Positions 28,032-36,113 of a stretch of DNA of 64,000 bases are shown piece by piece. Every line of letters starts with the position of its first letter. The stretch's first letter is position 1. The notes under the pieces are model-generated. The model was not told where the DNA came from, did not search any database, and was given only the letters and a program-made list of their open reading frames with translations. This DNA is from Lactonifactor sp. BIOML-A5 (lineage in GTDB: Bacteria; Bacillota; Clostridia; Lachnospirales; Lachnospiraceae): contig NZ_WKYV01000001.1 of the NCBI RefSeq assembly GCF_009677585.1, forward strand, positions 5,001 to 69,000, given 5' to 3'. A program made the translations under genes and the position numbers.

Positions 28032-28532
28032 TCATCTCCTTTTCCTGCGCTTGTGTTCAAACTTTATCTTGTAAATCCCGTGGAAAACTGCAAATATCAA
28101 ATATCCCAGTACAGCTCCAGCCGTATTCAGGATCATATCATCCACATCAAAGCTTCCTACCTTTCCAACCAGCTGTATGCATTCCACACAAAGGCTCAAG
28201 GCAAATCCGGCAAATCCGATAAAGAACAAGTTTCTGGTATTACGGTTTATTACCGGGAGAATCAGGCCAAATGGAACAAATCCAACTACATTGCCCACCA
28301 GATTGGTAAAAACAGCTACAAACCCTAATTGTTCCCGGTAAACCCAAAACCTTCTGATCTCTTTCAACGGGGTAAGATTGTATCGGTATACTCTCTCTGC
28401 CCCCTGCCCCCTGCCGAATCCCTCCGAAAAAAACAGGAAGTAGATGAGAACAAGAATATACAGCACAAACAGGATCGTACCTATCCTTTTTATTCGCCGT
28501 TTTGTTTCTTTCTTCAATTTTTCATTCCTCAT
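28032..28532 (-). CDS. VanZ-like family membrane protein
   Basis: 166 residues with four to five hydrophobic helices and the VanZ core pattern: NLVGNVVGFVPFGLILP (about 79-95) and ECIQLVGKVGSFDVDDMILNTAG (about 116-138). VanZ lowers teicoplanin susceptibility in enterococci, but the wider family has no agreed function. The ATG at 28532 lacks a good ribosome site; a TTG at 28517 with GAGGA upstream may be the true start. Confidence 0.87.
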   Translation of the reverse strand: MRNEKLKKETKRRIKRIGTILFVLYILVLIYFLFFSEGFGRGQGAERVYRYNLTPLKEIRRFWVYREQLGFVAVFTNLVGNVVGFVPFGLILPVINRNTRNLFFIGFAGFALSLCVECIQLVGKVGSFDVDDMILNTAGAVLGYLIFAVFHGIYKIKFEHKRRKRR

Positions 28533-28544
28533 TCCAGACAGTTT

Positions 28545-28574
28545 AAAAAGTCACACGGTCCGCGTGTGACTTTT
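28545..28574 (-). terminator. Terminator at the end of the pyr operon
   Basis: 12-bp perfect stem AAAAGTCACACG / CGTGTGACTTTT, loop 5 nt, with T residues on the minus-strand side. It lies 11 nt beyond the stop of the 50-residue membrane protein gene. Confidence 0.8.
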
Positions 28575-28585
28575 CTCTATAGAAG

Positions 28586-28738
28586 TTAAATCATGATCTC
28601 GTATTTTTGTTTTATCAATTTGCCGCCGTTTATGATTAACATCGTTCCCGCAGCAATCCCTGTTACTAATACTATAATACCCAGGACAAGATTCCATACA
28701 CCTGCCCTTGACACCATTTTGTATATCTTTTCACTCAT
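28586..28738 (-). CDS. 50-residue single-span membrane protein
   Basis: Starts at ATG 28738 with AAAGGAAAG about 9 nt upstream. The product is about 50 residues: a charged N-terminus (MSEKIYKMVSRAG), one long hydrophobic stretch (VWNLVLGIIVLVTGIAAGTM region) and a Lys-rich tail. It is 19 nt downstream of pyrE, before the operon terminator, so it is probably co-transcribed with the pyrimidine genes. No known function. Confidence 0.65.
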   Translation of the reverse strand: MSEKIYKMVSRAGVWNLVLGIIVLVTGIAAGTMLIINGGKLIKQKYEIMI

Positions 28739-28757
28739 TGCGAACACTTTCCTTTCT

Positions 28758-29432
28758 TTACTCGGCACCATACTGTTCATAGTATCTGTCGATGGCTTCT
28801 TTCATTGCGTCGTCAATTACTACTCTTCCTTGGTATTCTCTATTGTATAAGTGTTCTACCACTTCTGCCATGGTAACAATGGCTGTGGTCTGCAGTCCGT
28901 ATTTTTCTTCAATTTCTTTTAATGCACTTTTGGTACCTTGTCCCCGTTCCATGCGGTCCACGGAAACCACCAAGCCTACAGGTGTTACATCCCCCTGCGC
29001 CCTGATAATGGGCAGAGTTTCCTGTATGGAGGTTCCGGCTGTGGTTACATCCTCGATGATCACCACCCGATCCTTATCCTGAATGGGGCTTCCCAGCAAT
29101 ATACCTTTATCTCCATGGTCTTTCACTTCTTTCCGGTTGGAACAGTACCGGATATCTCTGTCGTACAGTTCGCTGATTGCCATAGTTGCTGCCACAGTCA
29201 GAGGGATCCCCTTATAAGCCGGTCCGAATAATACGTCAAAGTCCAGTCCGTAGGCGTCATGAATGGCTTTTGCATAATACTGCCCCAGTCTGCGAAGCTG
29301 CGCCCCTGTTCTATAAAAACCAGTGTTGACAAAAAATGGTGTCTTTCTTCCGCTTTTTGTAACGAAATCCCCAAATTTCAACACCTGACAATCTACCATA
29401 AATCCAATAAATTCCTGCTTATATGCTTCCAT
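28758..29432 (-). CDS. pyrE: Orotate phosphoribosyltransferase PyrE
   Basis: 224 residues; condenses orotate with PRPP to give OMP. The PRPP-binding motif is VVIIEDVTTAGTSI (about 121-134) and the flexible loop is the KEVKDHGDKG region (about 100-109). FGPAYKGIPL (about 72-81) is typical of PyrE. It is the last canonical gene of pyrC-pyrF-pyrK-pyrD-pyrE. Confidence 0.97.
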   Translation of the reverse strand: MEAYKQEFIGFMVDCQVLKFGDFVTKSGRKTPFFVNTGFYRTGAQLRRLGQYYAKAIHDAYGLDFDVLFGPAYKGIPLTVAATMAISELYDRDIRYCSNRKEVKDHGDKGILLGSPIQDKDRVVIIEDVTTAGTSIQETLPIIRAQGDVTPVGLVVSVDRMERGQGTKSALKEIEEKYGLQTTAIVTMAEVVEHLYNREYQGRVVIDDAMKEAIDRYYEQYGAE

Positions 29433-29517
29433 GTGAGTCCTCCCAAATCGATCTTTATGCCCTGCTTTTTATCTGCAGCAGAATAGCTGGGGCTCTCGTC
29501 CGTGTGCTATTCCTGTA

Positions 29518-30423
29518 TTATTTTACCACACCTATCAGTTCTTGGATATCCTGAATTTTATTTTTCTGCATATAAGACTCTATCCCTTCAATCACATCCA
29601 GTGTAGCCCGGGGATTAAAAAAGTTTGCAGTGCCCACTGACACAGCGGTAGCCCCTGCCAGAATAAATTCCAGGGCATCCTCAGCCGTGGCGATCCCACC
29701 CATACCGATAATGGGAAGTTTTACCGTGTTGGCCACCTGATATACCATGCGCACCGCCACCGGCTTTACACACGGTCCGGAAAGTCCCCCCGTACGGTTG
29801 GCAACTGCAAAGGTTCTTTTATTAATATCAATCTTCATTCCTGTGAGTGTATTGATCAGCGACAGTACATCTGCACCTCCGCACTCAGCAGCTCTTGCCA
29901 TCTCCGTAATGTCCGCAACATTAGGACTCAGCTTCATAATTACGGGCTGTCTGGCATACTTTTTCACAGCCGCGGTAATCTCTTCCACGGCAAAGGGATC
30001 CTGTCCGAAGGCAATGCCTCCTTCCTTCACATTTGGACAGGAAATATTGATCTCCAGCATATCTATGTTTTCGTCGGAAAGGCGGTCAACCACCCGGCAG
30101 TACTCTTCTTTTGTCTTTCCGCAGACATTTACAATTACTTTGGTATCAAACTTTTCCAGAAAAGGAAGATCTCGTTCACAAAACACCTTCATCCCCGGGT
30201 TCTGAAGACCAATCGCATTAATCATGCCTCCGTAAGTCTCAGCGATTCTGGGGGTGGGATTCCCGGTCCAGGGCGTGCTGGCCACTCCCTTTGTCACTAC
30301 CGCCCCTAAACGGTTCAAATCAATTAGTTCGCTGTACTCCACACCGGATCCAAAGGTGCCCGAGGCTGTCATCACCGGATTCTTAAGCTCTACGCCGGCC
30401 AGGCTTACTTTTGTATTTATCAT
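29518..30423 (-). CDS. pyrD: Dihydroorotate dehydrogenase catalytic subunit (class 1B)
   Basis: 301 residues; oxidises dihydroorotate to orotate on FMN. It has NPVMTASGTFG near 15-25, VVTKGVASTPWTGNPTPR (about 43-60), the catalytic Cys in NISCPNVKEGG (about 128-138) and GMGGIATAEDALEF (about 239-252). The adjacent pyrK shows it is the NAD-linked PyrDB-PyrK form. Its start overlaps the pyrK stop by 4 nt (ATGA). Confidence 0.97.
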   Translation of the reverse strand: MINTKVSLAGVELKNPVMTASGTFGSGVEYSELIDLNRLGAVVTKGVASTPWTGNPTPRIAETYGGMINAIGLQNPGMKVFCERDLPFLEKFDTKVIVNVCGKTKEEYCRVVDRLSDENIDMLEINISCPNVKEGGIAFGQDPFAVEEITAAVKKYARQPVIMKLSPNVADITEMARAAECGGADVLSLINTLTGMKIDINKRTFAVANRTGGLSGPCVKPVAVRMVYQVANTVKLPIIGMGGIATAEDALEFILAGATAVSVGTANFFNPRATLDVIEGIESYMQKNKIQDIQELIGVVK

Positions 30424-31214
30424 AATTCTACCTCCGTGCTTAAGAAGACAGGGCCGTCTTTGCAGACTCTCTTATTATGCACTTTTGAGTGTTCGTCTAT
30501 CTCTTTTGACTGGCAGACACAGGCCAGGCAGGCTCCCACACCACAGGCCATTCTTTCTTCCATGGAGATCCAGCACTCAATCTCCATCTCCTGCGCATAG
30601 GCTTTGATGGCCCTGAGCATTGGTGCCGGTCCACAGGCAAAGATAATCTCCGGCTCCCGGCCCTCTTCCTTTGTCAGTCCATTAGCCATCATGGCATCCA
30701 GAACATTTCCCGGCGTGCCGGCGCTTCCGTCCTCGGTAGCCGTATAGACTCTGCCGTATCTCTTCAGTTCCTCCTGGAGAAAAAGTTCATCCCGGTAACC
30801 TGCAATGATATGCTTGTCCCCGTCCAGTGCCTTTGCCGTTTCTACCATAGGGGGAATTCCTATCCCGCCCCCCATAAGGAAGACTCTTTTTCCGGCAGCA
30901 CGCTCCAGAGGAAATCCATTGCCCAGAGGGCCAAGAATGGAGAGCCTGTCTCCCGCCTTCAGCATTGAAAACTCTTCCGTTCCTTTTCCCACTACCCGGT
31001 ATACCAGCCGCAGACTTCTTTTATCTTCACTGACTTCACATATACTGATGGGTCTGGGCAGCACCCGGCTCCCATCACGGCTGTATACGGAGACAAACTG
31101 TCCGGGGCTTGCTTCTTTCGCAATCTCTTCGGTCCTCAGCCACATGCTGTATACATCACTGGCGAGTTTCTCCTGGCTGAGTATCTGACTCATCTCATTT
31201 GTTTTCTTTGACAT
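30420..31214 (-). CDS. pyrK: Dihydroorotate dehydrogenase electron transfer subunit PyrK
   Basis: 264 residues from ATG 31214 (AGGAG 7 nt upstream; a longer frame to 31250 overlaps pyrF). FAD-binding (RVLPRPISICEVSE), NAD-binding (GGGIGIPPMVETAKAL) and the C-terminal [2Fe-2S] cysteines (MACGVGACLACVCQ, with another Cys in KRVCKDGPVF) are in the usual order. Passes electrons from PyrD to NAD+. Confidence 0.97.
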   Translation of the reverse strand: MSKKTNEMSQILSQEKLASDVYSMWLRTEEIAKEASPGQFVSVYSRDGSRVLPRPISICEVSEDKRSLRLVYRVVGKGTEEFSMLKAGDRLSILGPLGNGFPLERAAGKRVFLMGGGIGIPPMVETAKALDGDKHIIAGYRDELFLQEELKRYGRVYTATEDGSAGTPGNVLDAMMANGLTKEEGREPEIIFACGPAPMLRAIKAYAQEMEIECWISMEERMACGVGACLACVCQSKEIDEHSKVHNKRVCKDGPVFLSTEVEL

Positions 31215-31233
31215 ATGCGTTTCTCCTGTTCTC

Positions 31234-32157
31234 TTATCTTTCCAGGGCACTGCTGATATCCTCTATCATGTCCAGTGCTGCCTGGCGTGCAGAATCACCA
31301 AAATTTTCAGGCCCGAATTTCGCATATTTTTCTTGTTTGTAGGATGCGATAATCCCCCTGGAGGAATTTACAATCGCTCCCAGTCCATCTTTATTGAAGA
31401 AATGAACCAGATCCTTTCCCTGTCCGCCCTGTGCTCCATAGCCCGGCACCAGGATATATGCCTTCGGCATAATCTTCCTCAGAATCTTTCCCATCTCCGG
31501 ATAGGTGGCACCTACGACTGCACCTACATAACTGTAGGTATCTCCCATATGGGTTTCTCCCCACTCTGCCACCTTTTCGCCCACCAGTTCATACAGTGGT
31601 CTTCCGTTCACCAGCTGATCCTGGAAATCTCCGCTGGAGGGATTGGAAGTCTTTACAAGCACGAAGATTCCCTTGTTTTCCTCTCTGCATACCTCTATAA
31701 ATGGTTGGATGCTGTCTGCTCCCATATAAGGATTCAGCGTTGCAAAATCCTCGTCAAAGCCCGCATAGGTCTTGTCACCCACTTTTACTTTTCCCAGATG
31801 GCCCACTGCATATGCAGCGGAGGTTGATCCGATATCACCGCGTTTTATATCTCCAATCACTACCAGATCCTTTTCTCTACAGTAATCTACTGTCTTTTTA
31901 AAAGCAGTCATTCCTGGAATTCCAAATTGCTCGTACATAGCAATCTGAGGCTTTACTGCAGGAATTATATCATAGGTCTTATCAACAATCTCTTTGTTAA
32001 ACTGCCAGACCGCCTCTGCTGCACCCTCCAAAGTCTCTCCGTATTCCTGGAATGCCTTCTTCTGAATATGAGCCGGAATGTAGTTCAGCATAGGATCCAA
32101 TCCCACTACAATCGGCGCGTTTGTCTTCTGTATTTTTGCTACCAGCTTGTTAATCAT
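31234..32157 (-). CDS. pyrF: Orotidine-5'-phosphate decarboxylase PyrF (long form)
   Basis: 307 residues, the longer type-2 OMP decarboxylase found in Clostridia and mycobacteria. Visible motifs are IVVGLDPMLNYIP (about 16-28), VIGDIKRGDIGSTS with the catalytic Asp-Lys-Asp (about 101-114) and LVPGYGAQGGQGKD (about 237-250). Located between pyrC and pyrK. Confidence 0.96.
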   Translation of the reverse strand: MINKLVAKIQKTNAPIVVGLDPMLNYIPAHIQKKAFQEYGETLEGAAEAVWQFNKEIVDKTYDIIPAVKPQIAMYEQFGIPGMTAFKKTVDYCREKDLVVIGDIKRGDIGSTSAAYAVGHLGKVKVGDKTYAGFDEDFATLNPYMGADSIQPFIEVCREENKGIFVLVKTSNPSSGDFQDQLVNGRPLYELVGEKVAEWGETHMGDTYSYVGAVVGATYPEMGKILRKIMPKAYILVPGYGAQGGQGKDLVHFFNKDGLGAIVNSSRGIIASYKQEKYAKFGPENFGDSARQAALDMIEDISSALER

Positions 32158-32194
32158 CTGTATTCCTCCATATTATCATGCTTCCGATTCATTT

Positions 32195-33469
32195 TTAATC
32201 CTGATAAACGATTTGTCCGTCACAGATTGTCATTTTCACTTTTCCGGTAACCTTACGTCCGTGAAACGGCGTATTCTTACCTTTAGAATCAAACTTTCTG
32301 GCATCAATGATATATTCCGCCTTTGGGTCTATAATCACAACATCCGCAGGTTTGCCCACTGCAAGAGAGCCCCGCTCACTGCCGATCACCTGCGCCGGAT
32401 TATAGCTCATCTTTTCCGCCATCTGCATAGGCGTCAAAATCCCCGGCTCCACCAGTTCACTGATGGTAAGCGCTACCGATGTTTCAAGCCCTACTATCCC
32501 AAAAGGAGCTTTTTTCATAGACTGGCTCTTTTCTTCCTTGCTGTGAGGTGCATGATCGGTACTGATCACATCCATAATATTATTCTTCAGCCCCTCTTTT
32601 AAAGCCTCTACATCCTCTTTTGTCCGAAGAGGAGGATTCATTTTATAGTTGGCATCATTCTCTTTGATGTCATCGGTAGAAAGGGTAAAATGGTGAGGGC
32701 ATACCTCCGCAGTTACGTGGATTCCGTCCTCTTTGGCCATCTCCACCATCTTCACACTTTCCCCCGTGGAACAGTGGCAGAGATGGAGTTTTGCCCCGGT
32801 ATCTCTCGCCAGCAGAATATCTCTCGCTATGATTACGTTCTCCACAGAATTGGTAATCCCCGGTAGTCCCAGTTCCCTGGCTTTTTCATCCGCATTCATG
32901 CAGCCGCCGTTCACCATATTAATGTCTTCACAGTGAGCCAGAACCGGTATGCCGCAGGCTGCTGCTATTTCCATTGCTTCCTTATATAACTGCGCATTCA
33001 TTACTGACTTTCCGTCTTCACTGATGGCAGGAATTCCCTCCTCCACCATGCCCCTGATATCTGCCAGCTCCTCGCCCTTTTGTCCCATGGTGATAGCACC
33101 CACTTGAAGAACATGGATAGGCGCCAGCTGTTCCGCCTTTTTGTGAACATAACGCACCCGGTCCGGGCGGTCAATCACGGGCTTCGTATTAGGCATGGCC
33201 AGTATGGTAGTGAATCCTCCTCTGGCTGCCGCTCTCGCACCGGAAAGGATATCTTCCTTATACTCCAGCCCGGGATCCCTCAAATGCACATGTATATCTA
33301 TCAGTCCGGGCATAACAAAACAGCCTTTCGCGTCAATCACCCTGGCTGCCTTTACTTTCAGCTTTTCGCCGACTTCTTTTATCTTATCTTCCTGTATAAA
33401 AACGTCACATACTTTATCCGTCTGGGTGTCCGGATCCAGTACACGTCCATTCTTGATTAAGATACTCAT
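32195..33469 (-). CDS. pyrC: Dihydroorotase PyrC
   Basis: 424 residues, the multifunctional-type dihydroorotase. Zinc ligands are in PGLIDIHVHLRDPG (about 54-67), LAHCEDINMVNGG (about 177-189), LCHCSTGESV (about 230-239) and ISTDHAPHSKEEK (about 303-315). First gene of the pyrimidine operon, with its own promoter and a 45-nt leader without an evident PyrR-type attenuator. Confidence 0.97.
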   Translation of the reverse strand: MSILIKNGRVLDPDTQTDKVCDVFIQEDKIKEVGEKLKVKAARVIDAKGCFVMPGLIDIHVHLRDPGLEYKEDILSGARAAARGGFTTILAMPNTKPVIDRPDRVRYVHKKAEQLAPIHVLQVGAITMGQKGEELADIRGMVEEGIPAISEDGKSVMNAQLYKEAMEIAAACGIPVLAHCEDINMVNGGCMNADEKARELGLPGITNSVENVIIARDILLARDTGAKLHLCHCSTGESVKMVEMAKEDGIHVTAEVCPHHFTLSTDDIKENDANYKMNPPLRTKEDVEALKEGLKNNIMDVISTDHAPHSKEEKSQSMKKAPFGIVGLETSVALTISELVEPGILTPMQMAEKMSYNPAQVIGSERGSLAVGKPADVVIIDPKAEYIIDARKFDSKGKNTPFHGRKVTGKVKMTICDGQIVYQD

Positions 33470-33520
33470 ATTTTTACTCCTTTTTACTCCTTGGATATTA
33501 TGGTTTATATCTTGATTTTA

Positions 33521-33549
33521 ATAGTATCATACCCAATTTCGTACGTCAA
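33521..33549 (-). promoter_or_regulatory. Promoter of the pyrCFKDE operon
   Basis: TTGACG (33544-33549), 17-nt spacer, TACTAT (33521-33526) on the minus strand. The start is predicted near 33514 and the AGGAG ribosome site follows. The leader is too short for the PyrR anti-terminator/terminator pair known from Bacillus. Confidence 0.65.
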
Positions 33550-33560
33550 ATTATAGTTTT

Positions 33561-33701
33561 GTGTATGTGAAGTTCGGGGTTATGCAGTCGTCGAGCGAGG
33601 CGTTGCTGACGGACGGATATAGGAGGGAGCACCGGGGAGGCAGGGCCAGGCCAGGGGCTCCCTCCTATATCCATCCTGGCAGAGACTCACTTCACATTCA
33701 C
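33561..33701. repeat. 141-nt imperfect inverted repeat with two nested stems
   Basis: The outer arms GTGTATGTGAAGT (33561-33573) and ACTTCACATTCAC (33689-33701) match at 12 of 13 positions. The inner arms GGATATAGGAGGGAGC (33615-33630) and GCTCCCTCCTATATCC (33657-33672) are perfectly complementary over 16 bp. The segment is GC-rich next to AT-rich flanks and carries no credible gene. It could be a structured RNA or a miniature repeat. Confidence 0.7.
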
Positions 33702-33926
33702 GGAAAACGGGTGGGGAAAGTCGAGAGTTGTACACTTTTCATATTATTCATCATTTATGATCGCTCGATGTTTTGGATAAACAGCCAAACCTGTTACCGT
33801 TATCACTTCCATACTTTCTGGCTACATTACAGCATATTCTATCTGACAAATTTACAACCCTATCTTATGTAGAGAATAGCATTCCCCTTCTGAAAAACCT
33901 ACACTCTGGAACTCCCCCATACCCAG
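33702..33926. other. Spacer between two large inverted repeats
   Basis: AT-rich sequence without a gene I can support; short frames here lack ribosome sites. It separates the two GC-rich palindromic elements and holds no recognisable promoter. Confidence 0.4.
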
Positions 33927-34244
33927 GTGAGAGGAATCCTGCGGCGGCGGGCTGGCTGGTTCGGGCGGGAGGGAGGCTTAAGCTCCGCGGACGGTTCCGC
34001 AGGAGTGACTAGAGAGTCTTAAGCAAAACCGGGATTCCCACAGGAGATTTTTTCGGCAGTCCGGGCCGAAAAAAAGTGAGCATGGGCAGAGAATGCACAT
34101 CAAGCATTCTTTGCACATACGAACAGTGCTCCTGCGGGGATTCCGGTTTTGTCTTAGACTCTCTTCGCGACGGAGGTGTCCCCGGAACTTAAGCCTCCCT
34201 CCTGTCCGAACCAGCCAACCCGCTGCCGCGGGATTTCTCTCACC
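33927..34244. repeat. 318-nt GC-rich imperfect palindrome with two apical hairpins
   Basis: Left arm about 33927-34047 and right arm about 34127-34244 align as reverse complements at roughly 80 percent or better over about 118 nt, including the shared blocks GGTGAGAG, GGCTGGTTCGG, GGAGGGAGGCTTAAG, AGAGAGTCT and CAAAACCGG. The centre holds a perfect TTTTTTCGGC / GCCGAAAAAA hairpin (near 34048-34075) and a GCAGAGAATGC / GCATTCTTTGC hairpin (34086-34113). A transcript from either strand would fold into a long rod. No protein gene is credible inside. Confidence 0.8.
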
Positions 34245-34355
34245 GTCCCCCCGCCACCTCACACTTTCCGACTTGAATCACTTTGAGCAGAAATCCATCC
34301 CCACTTTCACCTGATATTTAACTCTCATTTTTTTGCAAAACTCTTATTTTTTTCC

Positions 34356-34384
34356 TTGACTTTTTCCAGTTTTCAGACTATACT
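34356..34384 (+). promoter_or_regulatory. Promoter of the cold-shock gene
   Basis: TTGACT (34356-34361), 17-nt spacer, TATACT (34379-34384). The start near 34391 leaves an untranslated leader of about 143 nt, the length typical of cspA-type genes whose leader folds as a temperature sensor. Confidence 0.8.
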
Positions 34385-34533
34385 TAATGGTGTCAAAGGA
34401 TTTATTGGATGTAAAGTAATTCACTAGTTATTAGAGATTATATTTATACACAATATGATCTGTAATAGCTGGTGGATTTTTTATTTTCCAGTATTTTTAT
34501 CTATTATTTATTTATATTTATGGAGGTAACATC

Positions 34534-34734
34534 ATGAACAAAGGAACTGTTAAGTGGTTCAATGCGGAAAAAGGTTATGGATTTATTACTGGAGAAGACG
34601 GAGCTGACGTTTTCGTACATTTCTCTGCAATCAATGGCGACGGATTCAAATCCTTAGAAGAAGGCCAGGCTGTATCTTATGATTTAACAGAAGGCGCTCG
34701 CGGAATGCAGGCAGCTAATGTAGAAAAATTATAA
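34534..34734 (+). CDS. CspA-family cold-shock protein
   Basis: 66 residues, a single OB-fold RNA-binding domain. RNP1 is KGYGFITG (about 13-20) and RNP2 is DVFVHFSAI (about 25-33). Acts as an RNA chaperone in the cytoplasm. The start ATG at 34534 follows TGGAGGT with 8-nt spacing. Own promoter, long leader and own terminator, so it is monocistronic. Which csp paralogue it is cannot be said. Confidence 0.96.
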   Translation: MNKGTVKWFNAEKGYGFITGEDGADVFVHFSAINGDGFKSLEEGQAVSYDLTEGARGMQAANVEKL

Positions 34735-34749
34735 TATAAAGCGAAGTTG

Positions 34750-34785
34750 AGGACTGCTCTTATTATGTAAGGGCAGTCCTTTTTT
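34750..34785 (+). terminator. Terminator of the cold-shock gene
   Basis: AGGACTGCTCTTA / TAAGGGCAGTCCT stem of about 13 bp with a 5-nt loop, followed by TTTTT. Confidence 0.9.
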
Positions 34786-34805
34786 GCTGCTCCGGCAAAT
34801 GTCAG

Positions 34806-34841
34806 AAAAAACCCCCGGGTATGGCAGTACCTGGGGGTTTT
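34806..34841 (-). terminator. Terminator of the hydroxypyruvate-reductase-like gene
   Basis: On the minus strand AACCCCCAGGTA pairs with TACCCGGGGGTT, followed by TTTT. It lies about 60 nt beyond the stop at 34904 and closes the minus-strand catabolic locus. Confidence 0.85.
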
Positions 34842-34903
34842 AGGGGGAATAAATCTTATTTTTTAGGTTGATGTTTTGTTTTTGGCTTAATTGGGTATTT
34901 CTT

Positions 34904-35869
34904 TTATTTATTCACTACATTGATTGGATTGCCGGCAACGAAGGCCTTTAAGTCTTCTACAGCAATGTCCATCAGTCTCTGTCTGGATTCCTTTGGAGCC
35001 CAGGAGATGTGCGGTGTGATGATACAGTTCTTTGCCTGCAGAAGGGGGTTATCTCCCTTAATGGGCTCTGTGGATACTACATCCAGGCCCGCTGCCGCTA
35101 CTTTTCCGCTGTTTAACGCATCCCTTAAGTCTTCCTCCACGATAAGAGGACCTCTGGAGTTATTGAGAATGATAACACCGTCTTTCATCTTGGCAATGTT
35201 TTCTTTGTTAATGATTCCCTGTGTAGATGGGAACAGCGGGCAGTGCAGGGCTATAACGTCAGCCTGGGCGAATAATTCTTCTCTGCTTACATATTCTGCA
35301 ATTTCCTTGCCGCTGTCGTTTGGATATTCGTCGTTGGCAATTACTTTCATACCCAGAGCTTTTGCAATACGGCCGGTTGCCTGGCCGATTCTTCCAAAAC
35401 CAATAATTCCCATAGTTTTGTCCGCCAGCTCAATAAGGGGATAGTCCCAGAAGCACCAGTCCGGGTTACTCTCCCAGCGTCCCTCATGGACTGCCTTGTC
35501 GTGATGGCCGATGTGATGGCAGATCTCCAGAAGCAGGGCAATGGCAAACTGACCTACTGCTGCGGTTCCATAGGTAGGAATATTGCATACCGGAATGCCT
35601 TTGGCTTTTGCAGTGTCAACGTCAACTACGTTGTATCCTGTAGCCAGAACACCCACATATTTTATATTCGGGCATGCGTCGAATACTTCTTTTGGAAGAG
35701 GAGTCTTATTGGTAATGACCGCTTCTGCATCACCAATCCTGTCAATTACTTCCTGCATATCTGTCAGAGATGTGCGGTCATAAACCGTAAGTTCCCCAAG
35801 TGCTTCCATATCTCCCCAGGATAAATCTCCCGGATTCTCTGTATATCCGTCTAAAACAACGATTTTCAT
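34904..35869 (-). CDS. D-2-hydroxyacid dehydrogenase, hydroxypyruvate reductase/glycerate dehydrogenase type
   Basis: 321 residues from ATG 35869 (AAAGGAT upstream; the longer frame crosses into the operator). NAD-binding loop GIIGFGRIGQATG (about 148-160). Catalytic Arg lies in NNSRGPLI (near 231), and the Glu/His pair lies in VVSTEP (near 260) and TPHISWA (near 281). The N-terminus VLDGYTENPGDLSW resembles glycerate dehydrogenases (HprA). It should interconvert hydroxypyruvate and D-glycerate. It has its own promoter and palindrome and lies downstream of the ApnO-like and transketolase genes, which fits disposal of hydroxypyruvate. Confidence 0.88.
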   Translation of the reverse strand: MKIVVLDGYTENPGDLSWGDMEALGELTVYDRTSLTDMQEVIDRIGDAEAVITNKTPLPKEVFDACPNIKYVGVLATGYNVVDVDTAKAKGIPVCNIPTYGTAAVGQFAIALLLEICHHIGHHDKAVHEGRWESNPDWCFWDYPLIELADKTMGIIGFGRIGQATGRIAKALGMKVIANDEYPNDSGKEIAEYVSREELFAQADVIALHCPLFPSTQGIINKENIAKMKDGVIILNNSRGPLIVEEDLRDALNSGKVAAAGLDVVSTEPIKGDNPLLQAKNCIITPHISWAPKESRQRLMDIAVEDLKAFVAGNPINVVNK

Positions 35870-35905
35870 ACTTATCTTATCCTTTCTCTTACTCTCTTTA
35901 CCCTT

Positions 35906-35962
35906 ACGTCGTAACATGGTATGTTATGATGTAAATATAACACCCACGTAGCGCCTCGTCAA
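35906..35962 (-). promoter_or_regulatory. Promoter and 12-bp-arm operator of the hydroxypyruvate-reductase-like gene
   Basis: TTGACG (35957-35962), 17-nt spacer, TATATT (35934-35939) on the minus strand. Immediately downstream is the inverted repeat ACGTCGTAACAT-GGT-ATGTTATGATGT (35906-35932), 12-nt arms with two mismatches. It overlaps the expected start, so a bound regulator would repress. The GntR proteins encoded at 42.0-43.6 kb are the obvious candidates. Confidence 0.75.
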
Positions 35963-36113
35963 CTTTTTCTTTGCTTTGTCTATACATGGATTAGTTGAGT
36001 ATGGCAGTCTTTCCACATTAAGATAAAATTCTTTATTTTTGGCAAAATGGTTTTACTTTTCATATGCCCCGGCGTACCTTCCCGGAGGTGTGCGCCGGGA
36101 CCGGGTTTCAGGA

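Noticed and set aside
33561..34314. Several open frames (about 60-105 codons) across the pyrC-cspA intergenic region
   Set aside because: They follow the arms of the inverted repeats, mirror each other on opposite strands, lack ribosome sites and have Arg/Pro/Gly-rich compositions expected from GC-rich palindromes.
36067..36100. GC-rich hairpin after the ApnO-like gene as a terminator
   Set aside because: The stem CCCGGCG/CGCCGGG is good but no U-run follows on the minus strand; it may slow polymerase but I do not call it a terminator.
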